DNA of 64,000 nucleotides, from contig NZ_RCIV01000001.1 in assembly GCF_003666605.1 (NCBI RefSeq), forward strand, positions 186,001 to 250,000, written 5' to 3'. Below, piece by piece: positions 24,323-34,910 of the stretch (position 1 is its first letter; each line of letters opens with the position of its first letter). The notes beneath the pieces were generated by a model, which ran no database searches, was not told the origin of the DNA, and saw nothing but the letters and a program-made list of their open reading frames with translations. Both the position numbers and the translations under genes were made by a program. The DNA comes from Propionibacterium australiense (lineage in GTDB: Bacteria > Actinomycetota > Actinomycetes > Propionibacteriales > Propionibacteriaceae).

Positions 24323-24931
24323 TCAGGTCCGGTTCCGGTGATCCCGGGCCTGCTCGACGAGGGAGTGATGCATCCGATGGTCGTCGGTGAGTTCGGGATG
24401 AAAGGCCAGCGCGGTGATCGCCCCCTGCCGCACACCGACGATCCGCTCCCCCACCGTCGCGATGACGCGGACACCGTCGCCGACGCGGGTGACGGCGGGG
24501 GCCCGGATGAAGACGGCCTCGATGTCCTCGCCGATGCCGCCGACGTCCAGCCGCGTCTCGAAGGAGTCGAGCTGGGTGCCGAAGGCATTGCGGCGCACGC
24601 CGATGTCGAGAACGCCCAGGACATGCTGCCCGGGTGCGGCATCGTGCAGTTCATGGGCGCACAGGACCATCCCGGCGCAGGTGGCCAGCACCGGCAGGCC
24701 GGCGGCGATGGCCTCGCGCAGCGGCGTGGCGAGGCCGAAGACGCGCATGAGACGGTCGAGCACGGTGGACTCCCCGCCGGGGATCACGATGGCGTCCAGC
24801 GCATCGAGTTCGGCCGGCATGCGGACGGCACGGACGCGGGCGCCACTGGCTCTCAGGGCACCGAGATGCTCGTCGACACCGCCCTGAAGCGCCAGGACAC
24901 CGACCAGCGGGGCCTCGCTCGGCGCGCTCAC
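24323..24931 (-). CDS. pdxT: PLP synthase glutaminase subunit PdxT
   Basis: A 202-residue class I glutamine amidotransferase that feeds ammonia to PdxS. The nucleophile is Cys85 in [10 protein letters not shown], the His-Glu pair is in [11 protein letters not shown], and [15 protein letters not shown] is the PdxT/SNO signature. GTG at 24931 overlaps the pdxS stop (GTGA), so translation is coupled. Confidence 0.94.
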   Translation of the reverse strand: MSAPSEAPLVGVLALQGGVDEHLGALRASGARVRAVRMPAELDALDAIVIPGGESTVLDRLMRVFGLATPLREAIAAGLPVLATCAGMVLCAHELHDAAPGQHVLGVLDIGVRRNAFGTQLDSFETRLDVGGIGEDIEAVFIRAPAVTRVGDGVRVIATVGERIVGVRQGAITALAFHPELTDDHRMHHSLVEQARDHRNRT

Positions 24932-25848
24932 CAGCCGCGCTCGGCCAGGCGGTGCGGGGCGGGCACGTCGGCGACGTTGATGCCGACCATGGCCTCCCCG
25001 AGGTCGCGGGAGGCCTCGGCGATGATCTCTGGCCGGTCGTACATGGCGGTGGCCTTGACGATGGCGGCGGCCCGGGCCGCCGGGTTGCCGGACTTGAAGA
25101 TGCCAGAGCCGACGAAGACGCCCTGGGCACCGAGCTGCATGACGAGCGCCGCGTCGGCCGGGGTGGCCACGCCGCCGGCGACGAAGAGCACGACGGGCAG
25201 CTCGCCGGTCTCGGCGACCTCGCGGACCAGGTCGTGGGGGGCCTGCAGCTCCTTGGCGGCGACGTAGAGCTCGTCGGGATCGAGGCCACGCAACCGGGCG
25301 ATCTCGTCACGGATGGTGCGCAGGTGCCTGACGGCCTCGGAGACGTCGCCGGTGCCGGCCTCGCCCTTGGAACGGATCATGGCGGCGCCCTCGGTGATGC
25401 GCCGCAGGGCCTCGCCCAGGTTCGTGGCACCGCAGACGAAGGGGACGTCGAAGTCCCACTTGTTGATGTGGTGCGTGTAGTCGGCCGGGGAGAGCACCTC
25501 GGACTCGTCGATGTAGTCGATCTTGAGCGCCTGCAGCACCTGGGCCTCGACGAAGTGGCCGATGCGCGCCTTCGCCATGACGGGGATCGAGACCGCATCG
25601 ACGATGCCCTCGATGAGGCCCGGGTCGCTCATGCGCGCCACCCCGCCCTGGGCCCGGATGTCGGCGGGAACGCGCTCGAGGGCCATGACGGCGCTGGCGC
25701 CGGCGTCCTCGGCGATCCTGGCCTGTTCGGGGGTGACGACGTCCATGATGACGCCGCCCTTCAGCATGTCGGCCAGCCCTCTCTTGACGCGGGTGGTGGC
25801 TGTTCGGGTCGGGGCCGGTGTGGTGGTCTGCGTCGTCATGATCGCCAT
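24928..25848 (-). CDS. pdxS: Pyridoxal 5'-phosphate synthase subunit PdxS
   Basis: A 306-residue (beta/alpha)8 enzyme making PLP from ribose 5-phosphate, glyceraldehyde 3-phosphate and ammonia. It has [20 protein letters not shown], the catalytic Lys region [14 protein letters not shown] and the phosphate-binding [19 protein letters not shown]. The start at 25848 has no strong ribosome site; Met4 is an alternative. It is transcribed divergently from the MocR-type regulator, with operator-like palindromes between. Confidence 0.95.
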   Translation of the reverse strand: MAIMTTQTTTPAPTRTATTRVKRGLADMLKGGVIMDVVTPEQARIAEDAGASAVMALERVPADIRAQGGVARMSDPGLIEGIVDAVSIPVMAKARIGHFVEAQVLQALKIDYIDESEVLSPADYTHHINKWDFDVPFVCGATNLGEALRRITEGAAMIRSKGEAGTGDVSEAVRHLRTIRDEIARLRGLDPDELYVAAKELQAPHDLVREVAETGELPVVLFVAGGVATPADAALVMQLGAQGVFVGSGIFKSGNPAARAAAIVKATAMYDRPEIIAEASRDLGEAMVGINVADVPAPHRLAERGW

Positions 25849-25861
25849 TCCAGCCCGGCAA

Positions 25862-25907
25862 CTGGATCACTACAAGATCCACATCTGACCTTTCCCAGTG
25901 GACCACT
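25862..25907. promoter_or_regulatory. Operator-like palindromes between pdxS and pdxR
   Basis: AGTGGACCACT (25897-25907) is a perfect 5-1-5 inverted repeat, and CTGGATCACTACAAGATCCA lies 20 bp to the left with related CTGGATCACT and GATCCA halves. A further AGTGG occurs at 25926-25930. AGTGG-type repeats are typical PdxR-binding sites in actinobacteria. Both divergent genes could be controlled from here. Confidence 0.6.
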
Positions 25908-25934
25908 TCTCATCTCGGATGAGACAGTGGCACC

Positions 25935-27368
25935 ATGCGCAACGATCTGGTGGTCCATCCCCCGCTCGTCCTCGACCGCAGCGCCCGGGCGCCGCTGACC
26001 CGCCAGATCGTCACCGGCGTACGGGGGCTCATCGAGGCGGGCACCCTTGCGGCGGGCGATGCCCTGCCCTCGACCCGGGCCCTGGCCGCCACGCTGGGGG
26101 TGGCCCGCGGCACGGTCGTGACGGCCTTCGACCAGCTCGAGGCCGAGGGCTATCTGGTCGCAGCCCGGGGTTCGGGCACGCGCGTGGCCCAGATCGCAGC
26201 GCGGGGCCCGGGACGCCGCCAGCAGGCCCGCCCGGGGCACAGCAGCGAGGCGCCGGCTGGCGGGCTGCTCGATCTGCGCCCGGGTCACCCGGACATCTCG
26301 GCCATCGATTCGGCGCCCTGGCGGCGCGCGTGGCGTGAGGCGCTGTCCAGTCCTGGCGCGTCGACCGATCCGGCCGGGCTCGCGGCCCTGCGCAGCGAGA
26401 TCGCCGAGCACCTTCGTCTCATGCGGTCCCTCGTGCGTCCGCCCGATCAGCTTCTCATCACGGCCGGCGCCAGGGAGGGGCTCGCCCTCGCGCTCGGCGC
26501 GCTCTCGGCGCTGCGCAGGAGTTCGGGGCGCGGGGGCGAGCCGGGCCGGCTGGGGATCGGGGTGGAGAGCCCCGGCCATCCCGCACTGTCGCTGCTTCCC
26601 GCAGCCCTCGGCCACCAGACCATCGAGCTGGCAACCGATGGCGGCGGCCTGGTCACGGACCGGCTGCCGGATGCGGCCTCGCTGGACGCGGTCATCGTGA
26701 CCCCCAGCCACCAGTACCCGCACGGCGGGGTGCTGTCGGTCCGGCGCCGCCAGGAGCTGCTGGCCTGGGCACAGGCGGGTCGGGTGCTCGTCATCGAGGA
26801 CGACTACGACTCCGAGCTGCGCTACGTCGGCATGCCGCTGCCGCCGCTGGCGGCCCTCGACGATCCGGACCAGGGCTGCGTCCTCATGCTCGGTACCTTC
26901 TCGACGGTGCTGTCACCGGCCCTGGCGACCGGCTACGCCGTGGCACCGCCCGCCCTGCTGGGGCCCCTCCTGGACCACCGGCGCGCCCTCGGTCCGGCGG
27001 CCAGCGCGATCACCCAGCAGGCCCTGGCCGGATACCTGGCCAGCGGGGAGCTGCGGCGGCACATCCAGCGGATGCGGCGCCGCTACCGGTCACGCCGTCG
27101 CATCGTCATGGATCGCCTCGCGGCCGTCCCGGGCGGCAGACTGGCCCCGCTGGTGAGCGGCCTTCAGGCCGTCGTGCTCACCGACGCGCCGGGTGCGCGA
27201 ATCGTCGAGGCCGCCGGGGCCCGCGGCGTCCTCGTTGGTGACCTGGCCGGCCGCTGGGGCCCGGCCGGCCGGGAGCAGGGCATCGTCTTCGGTTTCGCCC
27301 ACGTCCCGGAAGCCCAGCTGAGGTCCGCGCTGGCGACGATCGCCGCGGCCTGCCAGGACGCGGCATGA
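25935..27368 (+). CDS. pdxR: PdxR, MocR/GntR-type regulator of pdxST
   Basis: A 477-residue regulator: an N-terminal GntR winged helix (residues about 15-85, [19 protein letters not shown]) joined to a type I aminotransferase-like domain that senses PLP. The position next to pdxST identifies it as PdxR. VLVIEDDYDSELRY is the usual Asp-containing PLP site, but where MocR proteins have a Schiff-base Lys (GTFSK) it reads LGTFSTVLSPALATGY. PLP might bind without a covalent link, or the effector differs. Start at 25935 follows the operator region directly. Confidence 0.9.
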   Translation: MRNDLVVHPPLVLDRSARAPLTRQIVTGVRGLIEAGTLAAGDALPSTRALAATLGVARGTVVTAFDQLEAEGYLVAARGSGTRVAQIAARGPGRRQQARPGHSSEAPAGGLLDLRPGHPDISAIDSAPWRRAWREALSSPGASTDPAGLAALRSEIAEHLRLMRSLVRPPDQLLITAGAREGLALALGALSALRRSSGRGGEPGRLGIGVESPGHPALSLLPAALGHQTIELATDGGGLVTDRLPDAASLDAVIVTPSHQYPHGGVLSVRRRQELLAWAQAGRVLVIEDDYDSELRYVGMPLPPLAALDDPDQGCVLMLGTFSTVLSPALATGYAVAPPALLGPLLDHRRALGPAASAITQQALAGYLASGELRRHIQRMRRRYRSRRRIVMDRLAAVPGGRLAPLVSGLQAVVLTDAPGARIVEAAGARGVLVGDLAGRWGPAGREQGIVFGFAHVPEAQLRSALATIAAACQDAA

Positions 27369-27468
27369 CGGATGTGCGCACCCCGGCGGGAGCCTGGCGG
27401 GAATGTCTGGGAGAGCATGCGCCCGCGGGTTACCCTTGGGGATCGTCCCCATCCTCCGAAAGGACCCC

Positions 27469-29010
27469 ATGAGCCCAGCCGCAGCCCCGCAGGAGTGGGT
27501 CAACCCGCTCTACGACCCGCAGGACAGCCGCATGCCCCACATCGCGGGGCCCTGCGCGCTCGTCTTCTTCGGCGTGAGCGGCGATCTGTCCCGCAAGAAG
27601 CTCCTGCCCGCCGTCTACGACCTGGCCAACCGCGGGCTGCTGCCGCCCGGGTTCGGCCTGGTCGGCGTGGCCCGTCGTGACTACACCGACGCCCAGTTCG
27701 CCGAGATCGTCAAGGGGCACGTGCAGGAGAACGCCCGGACACCGTTCAATGACGAGACCTGGAAACAGCTCGTCGCCGGGATCCGGTTCGTCTGGGGCGA
27801 CTTCGACGACGACAGCACCTTCGAGCGCCTGCACGGCACGCTCGACGAGCTGGACGCCCGGCAGGGCACGGGCGGCAACCACGCCTTCTACCTGTCAGTG
27901 CCCCCGAGCCGTTTCGAGAAGGTCATCGACCAGCTCACCTGCCACGGCATGACCGACCAGTCGACCGGCTGGAAGCGCGTCGTCATCGAGAAGCCCTTCG
28001 GGCACGACCTGGCCAGCTCCCGCGGACTGTACGACACCCTGTCCAGGGCATTCCCGGCCGAGTCGGTCTTCCGCATCGACCACTACCTGGGCAAGGAGAC
28101 CGTGCAGAACCTGCTGGCCCTGCGCTTCTCGAACCAGATGTTCGAACCGATCTGGAACAACAACTACGTCAGCCACGTGCAGATCACGATGGCCGAGGAC
28201 ATCGGCATCGGCGGCCGGGCCGGTTACTACGACGGCATCGGCGCCGCCCGGGACGTCATCCAGAACCACCTGCTCCAGCTGATGGCCCTGACCGCCATGG
28301 AGGAGCCGAACAGCGTCGATGCCGCTCAGCTGCGCATCGAGAAACAGAAGGTCCTCGCCGCGGCGCGGGTGCCCGATGACCTGGACGCCCACACCGCGCG
28401 CGGCCAGTACGCCGCCGGGTGGCAGGGCGGCAACGAGGTCATCGGCTACCTCGACGAGGAGGGCATCGCGCCCGACTCGACCACCGAGACCTATGCGGCG
28501 ATCCGCTTCGACATCGACACCCGCCGCTGGGCCGGCGTGCCCTTCTACCTGCGCACCGCCAAGCGCATGCCACGCCGTGTCACCGAGATCGCGCTCATGT
28601 TCAAACGCGCCCCGCACCTGCCGTTCGACAACACCGAGACCCGTGAGCTGGGCACCAACGCGCTCGTCCTGCGCATCCAACCGGACGAGGGCGTCTCGAT
28701 GCACTTCGGAGCCAAGGTGCCGGCCACGGCCATGGAGATCCGCCAGGTCAGCATGGACTTCGCCTACGCCGACTCGTTCAACGAGTCCAGCCCCGAGGCC
28801 TATGAACGCCTCATCCTCGACGTCCTGCTCGGCGAGCCCCCGCTCTTCCCCCAGCAGGAGGAGGTCGAGCTCTCCTGGCGGCTGCTCGACCCGGTCCTGG
28901 CTCACTGGGCCGCCCAGGGCCGGCCGGAGCAGTACACCTCCGGCACGTGGGGGCCCGCCAGCGGCGCCCGCATGCTGGCCAACGATGGTTTCGTCTGGCG
29001 TCGCCCCTAG
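27469..29010 (+). CDS. zwf: Glucose-6-phosphate 1-dehydrogenase
   Basis: A 513-residue enzyme oxidising glucose 6-phosphate with NADP+, first step of the oxidative pentose phosphate pathway. It has the coenzyme motif FFGVSGDLSRKKLLP and the active-site RIDHYLGKETVQNLLALRF. GAAAGGACCCC precedes ATG 27469; the open frame extends upstream but without homology. The following opcA starts 13 nt after its stop, in a zwf-opcA-pgl operon. Confidence 0.96.
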   Translation: MSPAAAPQEWVNPLYDPQDSRMPHIAGPCALVFFGVSGDLSRKKLLPAVYDLANRGLLPPGFGLVGVARRDYTDAQFAEIVKGHVQENARTPFNDETWKQLVAGIRFVWGDFDDDSTFERLHGTLDELDARQGTGGNHAFYLSVPPSRFEKVIDQLTCHGMTDQSTGWKRVVIEKPFGHDLASSRGLYDTLSRAFPAESVFRIDHYLGKETVQNLLALRFSNQMFEPIWNNNYVSHVQITMAEDIGIGGRAGYYDGIGAARDVIQNHLLQLMALTAMEEPNSVDAAQLRIEKQKVLAAARVPDDLDAHTARGQYAAGWQGGNEVIGYLDEEGIAPDSTTETYAAIRFDIDTRRWAGVPFYLRTAKRMPRRVTEIALMFKRAPHLPFDNTETRELGTNALVLRIQPDEGVSMHFGAKVPATAMEIRQVSMDFAYADSFNESSPEAYERLILDVLLGEPPLFPQQEEVELSWRLLDPVLAHWAAQGRPEQYTSGTWGPASGARMLANDGFVWRRP

Positions 29011-29023
29011 GAGGTCACGAGAG

Positions 29024-29932
29024 ATGATCATCGAACTCACCAACACGAACTCGGCCGAGGTGGCCTCGCGGGCGCTGGCCGCCCGCCGCTCCACCGGCGC
29101 CGCCTCCGGGCTGGTCATGACGCTCATCGTCGTGAGCACCACCCGCCAGTACTCCGACGCCTTCGACGCCGCGCAGGCCACCGCCATCGAGCACCCCTCG
29201 CGGATCATCGTCGTCATCGAGGGCAGCAAGGACAGGCCGACCGCGATGGACGCCGAGATCAGGGTCGGTGAGGGAACGCCCGGCGACATGATCACCCTGC
29301 GCCTGACCGGTGACCTCGTCGGCCGGGGCGACTCGGTCGTCCTGCCGCTGCTGCTGCCGGACCTGCCGGTCGTCGCCTGGTGGCCCGGCCGCGGACCCGA
29401 GCTGCCCGGCATGGACCCCATCGGTGCGCTCGCCCAGCGCCGCATCACCGATGCGACCAACGCCGACGACCCGGTCGCCGCCCTGATCGCCCGCGCCAAC
29501 GGCGAGCACAGCGACGCCGACACCGACCTGTCGTGGACCCGCCTGACGCGCTGGCGGGCACTGGTGGCCTCGGCGCTCGACCAGTGCCGGCTGCCCGTCC
29601 AGTCCGCGGTCGTCGAGGCCGCCGCCGACAACGCCCCGGCCGAACTGTTCGCCGCCTGGCTGGACGCCCGCCTCGGCGTACCGGTCGAGGTCAGGACCTC
29701 GATGGGCCCGGGGGTGACGGCCGTCCGCCTGCAGACCGAGGCCGGCGAGGTCGCCGTGCACCGCACCAGACCTGCCGATGCGTCCTTCATCATCCCGGGC
29801 CAGCCGGCGCGCACGGCGGCCCTGGGCCGACGTGGCACCGTGGCACTGCTGAGTGAGGAGCTGCGCCGTCTCGACCCGGACGCGATCCTCACCCAGGCAC
29901 TGGCACGGCTGGCAGAGAGGGCAGAACGATGA
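29024..29932 (+). CDS. opcA: Glucose-6-phosphate dehydrogenase assembly protein OpcA
   Basis: A 302-residue OpcA, the actinobacterial and cyanobacterial activator or assembly partner of G6PDH. It starts MIIELTNTNSAEVASRA and has the conserved LPLLLPDLPVVAWWPG and RRITDATNADDPVAAL segments. A strong GGAGGT ribosome site lies at 29010-29015. It overlaps the pgl start by 4 nt (ATGA). Confidence 0.93.
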   Translation: MIIELTNTNSAEVASRALAARRSTGAASGLVMTLIVVSTTRQYSDAFDAAQATAIEHPSRIIVVIEGSKDRPTAMDAEIRVGEGTPGDMITLRLTGDLVGRGDSVVLPLLLPDLPVVAWWPGRGPELPGMDPIGALAQRRITDATNADDPVAALIARANGEHSDADTDLSWTRLTRWRALVASALDQCRLPVQSAVVEAAADNAPAELFAAWLDARLGVPVEVRTSMGPGVTAVRLQTEAGEVAVHRTRPADASFIIPGQPARTAALGRRGTVALLSEELRRLDPDAILTQALARLAERAER

Positions 29933-30672
29933 GCAGTGCCCCGTACGTCCTGCGCTACGCGGACGAGAACGAACTCGCCGGGGAGGTGAGCAAGCACCTG
30001 GTGAACACCCTGGCCCAGGCGCAGGCAGAGCGCGGCGCGGCCCATCTGTGCCTGTGCGGAGGCCGCGCCGAGCGCATGGTGTGCGGTCACTTGGCGTCGC
30101 TGGCCCGCTCGGGCAGCATCAATCCGGCCGGGCTGCACCTGTGGTGGAGCTCGGAGGCCTTCGTCACCACGGCCGATCCCTCACGCAACTCGCTGGCGAC
30201 GCTGGGGGTCCTGGGCGGCGCCCTCGCCGTGCCGCCGGCGAACATCCACGCCATGCCGAGTTCCAACGGCTCGGCGGACCCGGACGACGCCGCCTACATC
30301 TACGCGAAGGAGCTCGGCGAGACGGTCTTCGACATCTGCCTGCTCGAGCTGGGGCTGGGCGGGCGAGTGGCCTCGATCTTCCCTCGGCATCCGAGCTTCA
30401 CGATGCAGAGCAGCCTCAACCTGCTCGCGATCGGCGTCACCGACGCGCCGGAGGGCCCGCCCGAGCAGATCACGCTGACCTACAACGCGATCAACCGGTC
30501 CCGCCACATCTGGGGCCTGGCCAGTGGCGCGGCGATCGCGGGCTGCCTGGCCGACACGCTCAGGGGCGATCCGCGCACCCCTGCGGCCCAGGTCCGCGGC
30601 ACGGACCAGACGATCTGGTTCGTCGACCGGGCGTCGGCGGAGCAGGTGCCCTACTTCCAGTGCGATCTGTGA
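29929..30672 (+). CDS. pgl: 6-phosphogluconolactonase-like protein with degenerate active site
   Basis: A 247-residue protein in the NagB/RpiA fold and in the place of pgl after zwf-opcA. Normal Pgl motifs are altered: the GGxTP loop reads CGGRAERM, the WxDER segment reads LWWSSEAFVT (the Asp and Arg are lost), and GxDGHxASLFP reads GLGGRVASIFP, lacking the Asp and the catalytic His. The rest of the fold is kept, so it looks like a pseudoenzyme or a protein with a different activity. Overlaps opcA by 4 nt. Confidence 0.85.
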   Translation: MSSAPYVLRYADENELAGEVSKHLVNTLAQAQAERGAAHLCLCGGRAERMVCGHLASLARSGSINPAGLHLWWSSEAFVTTADPSRNSLATLGVLGGALAVPPANIHAMPSSNGSADPDDAAYIYAKELGETVFDICLLELGLGGRVASIFPRHPSFTMQSSLNLLAIGVTDAPEGPPEQITLTYNAINRSRHIWGLASGAAIAGCLADTLRGDPRTPAAQVRGTDQTIWFVDRASAEQVPYFQCDL

Positions 30673-30762
30673 CCGATGCCCCCGGGGAACCGGCGGCACG
30701 ACCGTCGCCGGCGAGTGTTTCCGGGCGCCCTGATGGCCTCGTCCCCCAGGGGGAGAGCCGGG

Positions 30763-31119
30763 TCAGTAGATGACCTCGCCGCTGCGCCGGCGCGCCTTGA
30801 GGTTGGCCAGGGCCTCCTTGAGGATGGCTGCCGCCTCCTTGTCGCTGCGGCGTTCCTTCACATAGGCCAGATGGGTCTTGTACGGGGTGTTCCGCGGGGC
30901 CGGAGGCGGGTTGTGCTGGTCCAGGCTGGCGGGCAGGCCGCACCTGATGCACTCCCAGTCCTGCGGGACCTCGGCCTCCTCGGCGAACGAGGGGCGCGTC
31001 ACGTGCCCGTTCGTGCAGTAGTACGAGACCTGGATGCGGGGCGCAGTCTCACCGCGCTCGGCCTCGCCCATCGGACCGGCGCCGACACGGCTACCACGAA
31101 TTGCGCTGCCACTGGCCAC
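30763..31119 (-). CDS. rbpA: RNA polymerase-binding protein RbpA
   Basis: A 118-residue actinobacterial RNA polymerase activator. It has the basic N-terminal region (SAIRGSRVGAGPM), a zinc-type core YYCTNGH ... WECIRCGLPA, and the basic C-terminal helix DKEAAAILKEALANLKARR that contacts sigma factor. GTG 31119 has GGAG 8 nt upstream. It is convergent with pgl and next to secG, the usual order. Confidence 0.94.
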   Translation of the reverse strand: MASGSAIRGSRVGAGPMGEAERGETAPRIQVSYYCTNGHVTRPSFAEEAEVPQDWECIRCGLPASLDQHNPPPAPRNTPYKTHLAYVKERRSDKEAAAILKEALANLKARRRSGEVIY

Positions 31120-31163
31120 AGTGGATGCTCCTATCAAAAGGGGTGATGCGTGTGTGGATCGAC

Positions 31164-31427
31164 TCAGGCCGTCACGCGGTACAGCGTGAGCAGGCCGAGG
31201 ATGCAGGCAACCCACAACAGGCCGATGATGATCGTGAGCCTGTCGAGCATGCGCTCGGCCGAGGACGTACCACTTGTCGAGGTGGTCATGCCGCCACCGA
31301 ACAGATCCGACAGGCCACCGCCGCGGCTCCGGTGCAGGAGGATGAACGCGGTGAGGGTGAAGCTCAGCACCACGAGCACGATGGACAACGTCGTGATGGG
31401 CCATGTCATGAGCGGAATAAGCATCAC
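31164..31427 (-). CDS. secG: Preprotein translocase subunit SecG
   Basis: An 87-residue SecG with two transmembrane segments (about 8-30 and 62-82) and the SecG loop LLHRSRGGGLSDLFGGG. GTG 31427 has TAAAAT 6 nt upstream, giving a leaderless mRNA. It assists SecYEG protein export in the membrane. Confidence 0.93.
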   Translation of the reverse strand: MMLIPLMTWPITTLSIVLVVLSFTLTAFILLHRSRGGGLSDLFGGGMTTSTSGTSSAERMLDRLTIIIGLLWVACILGLLTLYRVTA

Positions 31428-31525
31428 CAGGGGATTTTATCCCACATCTCAAGGCCGCCCGGAGCCGTCCCACCAGAACTCCGACCGGCACTGCGGGCGG
31501 GGAACCGGTCACGCGCCCCACGGAA

Positions 31526-31565
31526 AGCACTGGGGCGCCCGGCCACTGCCGGACGCCCCAGTGCT
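31526..31565 (-). terminator. Terminator-like hairpin after tpiA
   Basis: AGCACTGGGGCG/CGCCCCAGTGCT is a perfect 12-bp stem with an internal CCGG/CCGG-containing loop, starting 11 bp after the tpiA stop. It would end the gap-pgk-tpiA transcript. Confidence 0.7.
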
Positions 31566-31575
31566 GGAACCCTGA

Positions 31576-32364
31576 TCAGGCCTGGGCCATGGCGTAGAAG
31601 CGGACGATGGCCGCGAAGTCGTCGGGCTTCAGGCTGGCGCCGCCGACGAGCGCGCCGTCGATGTCGGGCTTGGCCATGATGGCGGCCACGGAGCCGGGCT
31701 TGACCGAACCCCCGTACTGGATGCGCACGGCCTCGCCGGTGGCCTCGTCGTACAGCTCGGTGACGGCCGCGCGGATGGCGCCGCAGACCTCCTGGGCGTC
31801 CTCAGGGGTGGCGACCTCACCCGTACCGATGGCCCAGACGGGCTCGTAGGCGATGACGAGTCCGGCGACCTGCTCGGCGGGGATGCCGGCGAGCGCCCCC
31901 CTGACCTGGTCGACGGTGAACTCGACGTGCTGGCCGGCCTTGCGGACCTCCAGGGACTCGCCGACGCAGATGATCGGCGTGAGGCCCTTGGAGAGGGCCT
32001 TGACGGCCTTGGCGTTGACGAGTTCGTCGGTCTCGCCGTGGTACTGGCGGCGCTCCGAGTGCCCGATGACCACGTAGGTGCAACCGAGCTTGGTGAGCAT
32101 GTCGGCGCTGATGTCGCCGGTGTAGGCTCCGTCGTCGTGCTCGGAGACGTCCTGGGCGCCGTAGACGATCGGGAGCTTGTCGCCCTCGACGAGGGTCTGA
32201 ACGGTACGGATGTCGGTGAACGGCGGAATGACGACGCACTCGGAGGCATCCGGGTCGTAGCCCTTGTCCTGCAGTGTGAAGGCCAGTTTCTGGACCAGGC
32301 CGACGGCGTCGACGTGGTTCATGTTCATCTTCCAGTTGCCGGCCATGATCGGCTTGCGTGCCAT
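31576..32364 (-). CDS. tpiA: Triosephosphate isomerase
   Basis: A 262-residue TIM barrel interconverting dihydroxyacetone phosphate and glyceraldehyde 3-phosphate. It has [10 protein letters not shown] (Lys), [11 protein letters not shown] (catalytic His), [21 protein letters not shown] (catalytic Glu) and the phosphate loop YGGSVKPGS. It follows pgk by 3 nt. Confidence 0.96.
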   Translation of the reverse strand: MARKPIMAGNWKMNMNHVDAVGLVQKLAFTLQDKGYDPDASECVVIPPFTDIRTVQTLVEGDKLPIVYGAQDVSEHDDGAYTGDISADMLTKLGCTYVVIGHSERRQYHGETDELVNAKAVKALSKGLTPIICVGESLEVRKAGQHVEFTVDQVRGALAGIPAEQVAGLVIAYEPVWAIGTGEVATPEDAQEVCGAIRAAVTELYDEATGEAVRIQYGGSVKPGSVAAIMAKPDIDGALVGGASLKPDDFAAIVRFYAMAQA

Positions 32365-32367
32365 GAT

Positions 32368-33579
32368 TCAGTCGTTCCCTTCCAGGACTGCCAGGCCCGG
32401 CAGCTCCTTGCCTTCGAGGTATTCGAGAGAGGCGCCGCCACCGGTGGAGATCCAGCCGAACTGGTCGTCGGAGTGACCGAAGGTGCGCACCGCTGCGGCG
32501 GAGTCCCCGCCGCCGATGACGGAGAAGGCGTCGCTGGAGGCGAGGGCCTCGGCGATCGCCTTGGTCCCCTCGGCGAAATCGGCGATCTCGGAGACGCCGG
32601 CCGGCCCGTTCCAGAAGACGGTCCTGGCGCCGGCGATCTCGGCGGCGATGGCCTTGACGGTCTCGGGACCGACATCGAGGCCCTCACGCTGAGGCGGAAT
32701 GGCGTCGGCCGGGACGACGGTGACCTCGCCGAGGGCCTTGCGGGCGTCGAAGTCCATGCCGGCCGCCGTGACGACGTCCGTGGGCAGCAGGATCTTCTTC
32801 CCCGTGGCCTCGGCGCGGGCCAGGTACTCGCGGCAGGTCTCGACCTTGGACTCGTCGAGGATTGAGTTGCCGACCTCGTGGCCCTGCGCCTTGAGGAAGG
32901 TGTAGGCCATGCCGCCGACGACGACGAGGGTGTCGGCGATCGAGAGCAGATTGTCGATGACGGCGAGCTTGTCGGCGACCTTCGCGCCACCGAGGACGAC
33001 GACGTAGGGACGCTCGGGGTCGGTGGTGAGCTTCGACAGCACGGCGACCTCCTTGGCGACGAGCTCACCGGCCGCGTTGGGCAGCAGCTTGGCCAGGTCG
33101 TAGACGCTGGCCTGCTTGCGGTGGACGACGCCGAAGCCGTCGGAGACGAAGATCTCGCCGAACTGGGCGTACTTGGCGGCGAGGGCCTCGCGTTCCGCGT
33201 CGACCTTGCTCGTCTCGCCCGGCTCGAAGCGGACGTTCTCGACGAGCGCGATCTGGCCGTCGGTCAGTGCGGCGCTGGTGGCCTGGGCGGATTCGCCGAC
33301 GGTGTCCGTGGCGAACTTCACGTCCTGGCCGAGCAGCTCACCCAGGCGGGTGGCGACGGGGGCCAGGGAGAACTTCGGATTGACCTCGCCCTTGGGACGG
33401 CCCAGGTGGGCGAGCGCGGTGACCCTGGCGCCGGCGTCGAGGAGGGCCTTCAGGGTGGGTAGGGCGGCGCGGATGCGGCCGTCATCGGTGATGGTGGTGC
33501 CGTTCAGCGGCACGTTGAAGTCACAGCGGATCACGACGCGCTTACCGCGCAGATCGCCGAGCTGGGAGACAGTCTTCAC
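32368..33579 (-). CDS. pgk: Phosphoglycerate kinase
   Basis: A 403-residue two-domain kinase of glycolysis. It has [27 protein letters not shown] and the C-terminal [13 protein letters not shown] nucleotide loop, with [16 protein letters not shown] at 33579 is preferred because AGGAG lies 7 nt upstream; an ATG at 33606 would add nine residues without homology. It precedes tpiA. Confidence 0.95.
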   Translation of the reverse strand: MKTVSQLGDLRGKRVVIRCDFNVPLNGTTITDDGRIRAALPTLKALLDAGARVTALAHLGRPKGEVNPKFSLAPVATRLGELLGQDVKFATDTVGESAQATSAALTDGQIALVENVRFEPGETSKVDAEREALAAKYAQFGEIFVSDGFGVVHRKQASVYDLAKLLPNAAGELVAKEVAVLSKLTTDPERPYVVVLGGAKVADKLAVIDNLLSIADTLVVVGGMAYTFLKAQGHEVGNSILDESKVETCREYLARAEATGKKILLPTDVVTAAGMDFDARKALGEVTVVPADAIPPQREGLDVGPETVKAIAAEIAGARTVFWNGPAGVSEIADFAEGTKAIAEALASSDAFSVIGGGDSAAAVRTFGHSDDQFGWISTGGGASLEYLEGKELPGLAVLEGND

Positions 33580-33610
33580 TGGGCAACTCCTGGAATTGTC
33601 GGTCATGGGC

Positions 33611-33648
33611 GAACAGGGCGCGTCAGCCTGAGCCGACGCGCCCTGTTC
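33611..33648 (-). terminator. 14-bp-stem hairpin between gap and pgk
   Basis: GAACAGGGCGCGTC/GACGCGCCCTGTTC is a perfect 14-bp stem with a 10-nt loop in the 90-bp gap between the gap stop and the pgk start. It may be a partial terminator or a processing/stability element that sets different gap and pgk levels. Confidence 0.65.
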
Positions 33649-33670
33649 TTCATGTGTGTGGTCCTGATGC

Positions 33671-34753
<1,083 letters not shown>

Positions 34754-34910
34754 TTATCCGACTGGCGGGGCGGTGCCCATGGGTTCAGTCCCTGGGATTC
34801 TGCCGGAACGGCGAACGTGACCCCTGGAGGCACTGGAGGACATGCCGCGGCGGACCAGGGCCGTGCCGCGCCCCGGCCGCCCCGGGGGTGTCGGCCGGCC
34901 CGGCACCGCA

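Noticed and set aside
27895-30138. A 747-codon minus-strand frame opposite zwf and opcA
   Set aside because: Antisense to two well-identified genes, typical of high-GC shadows.
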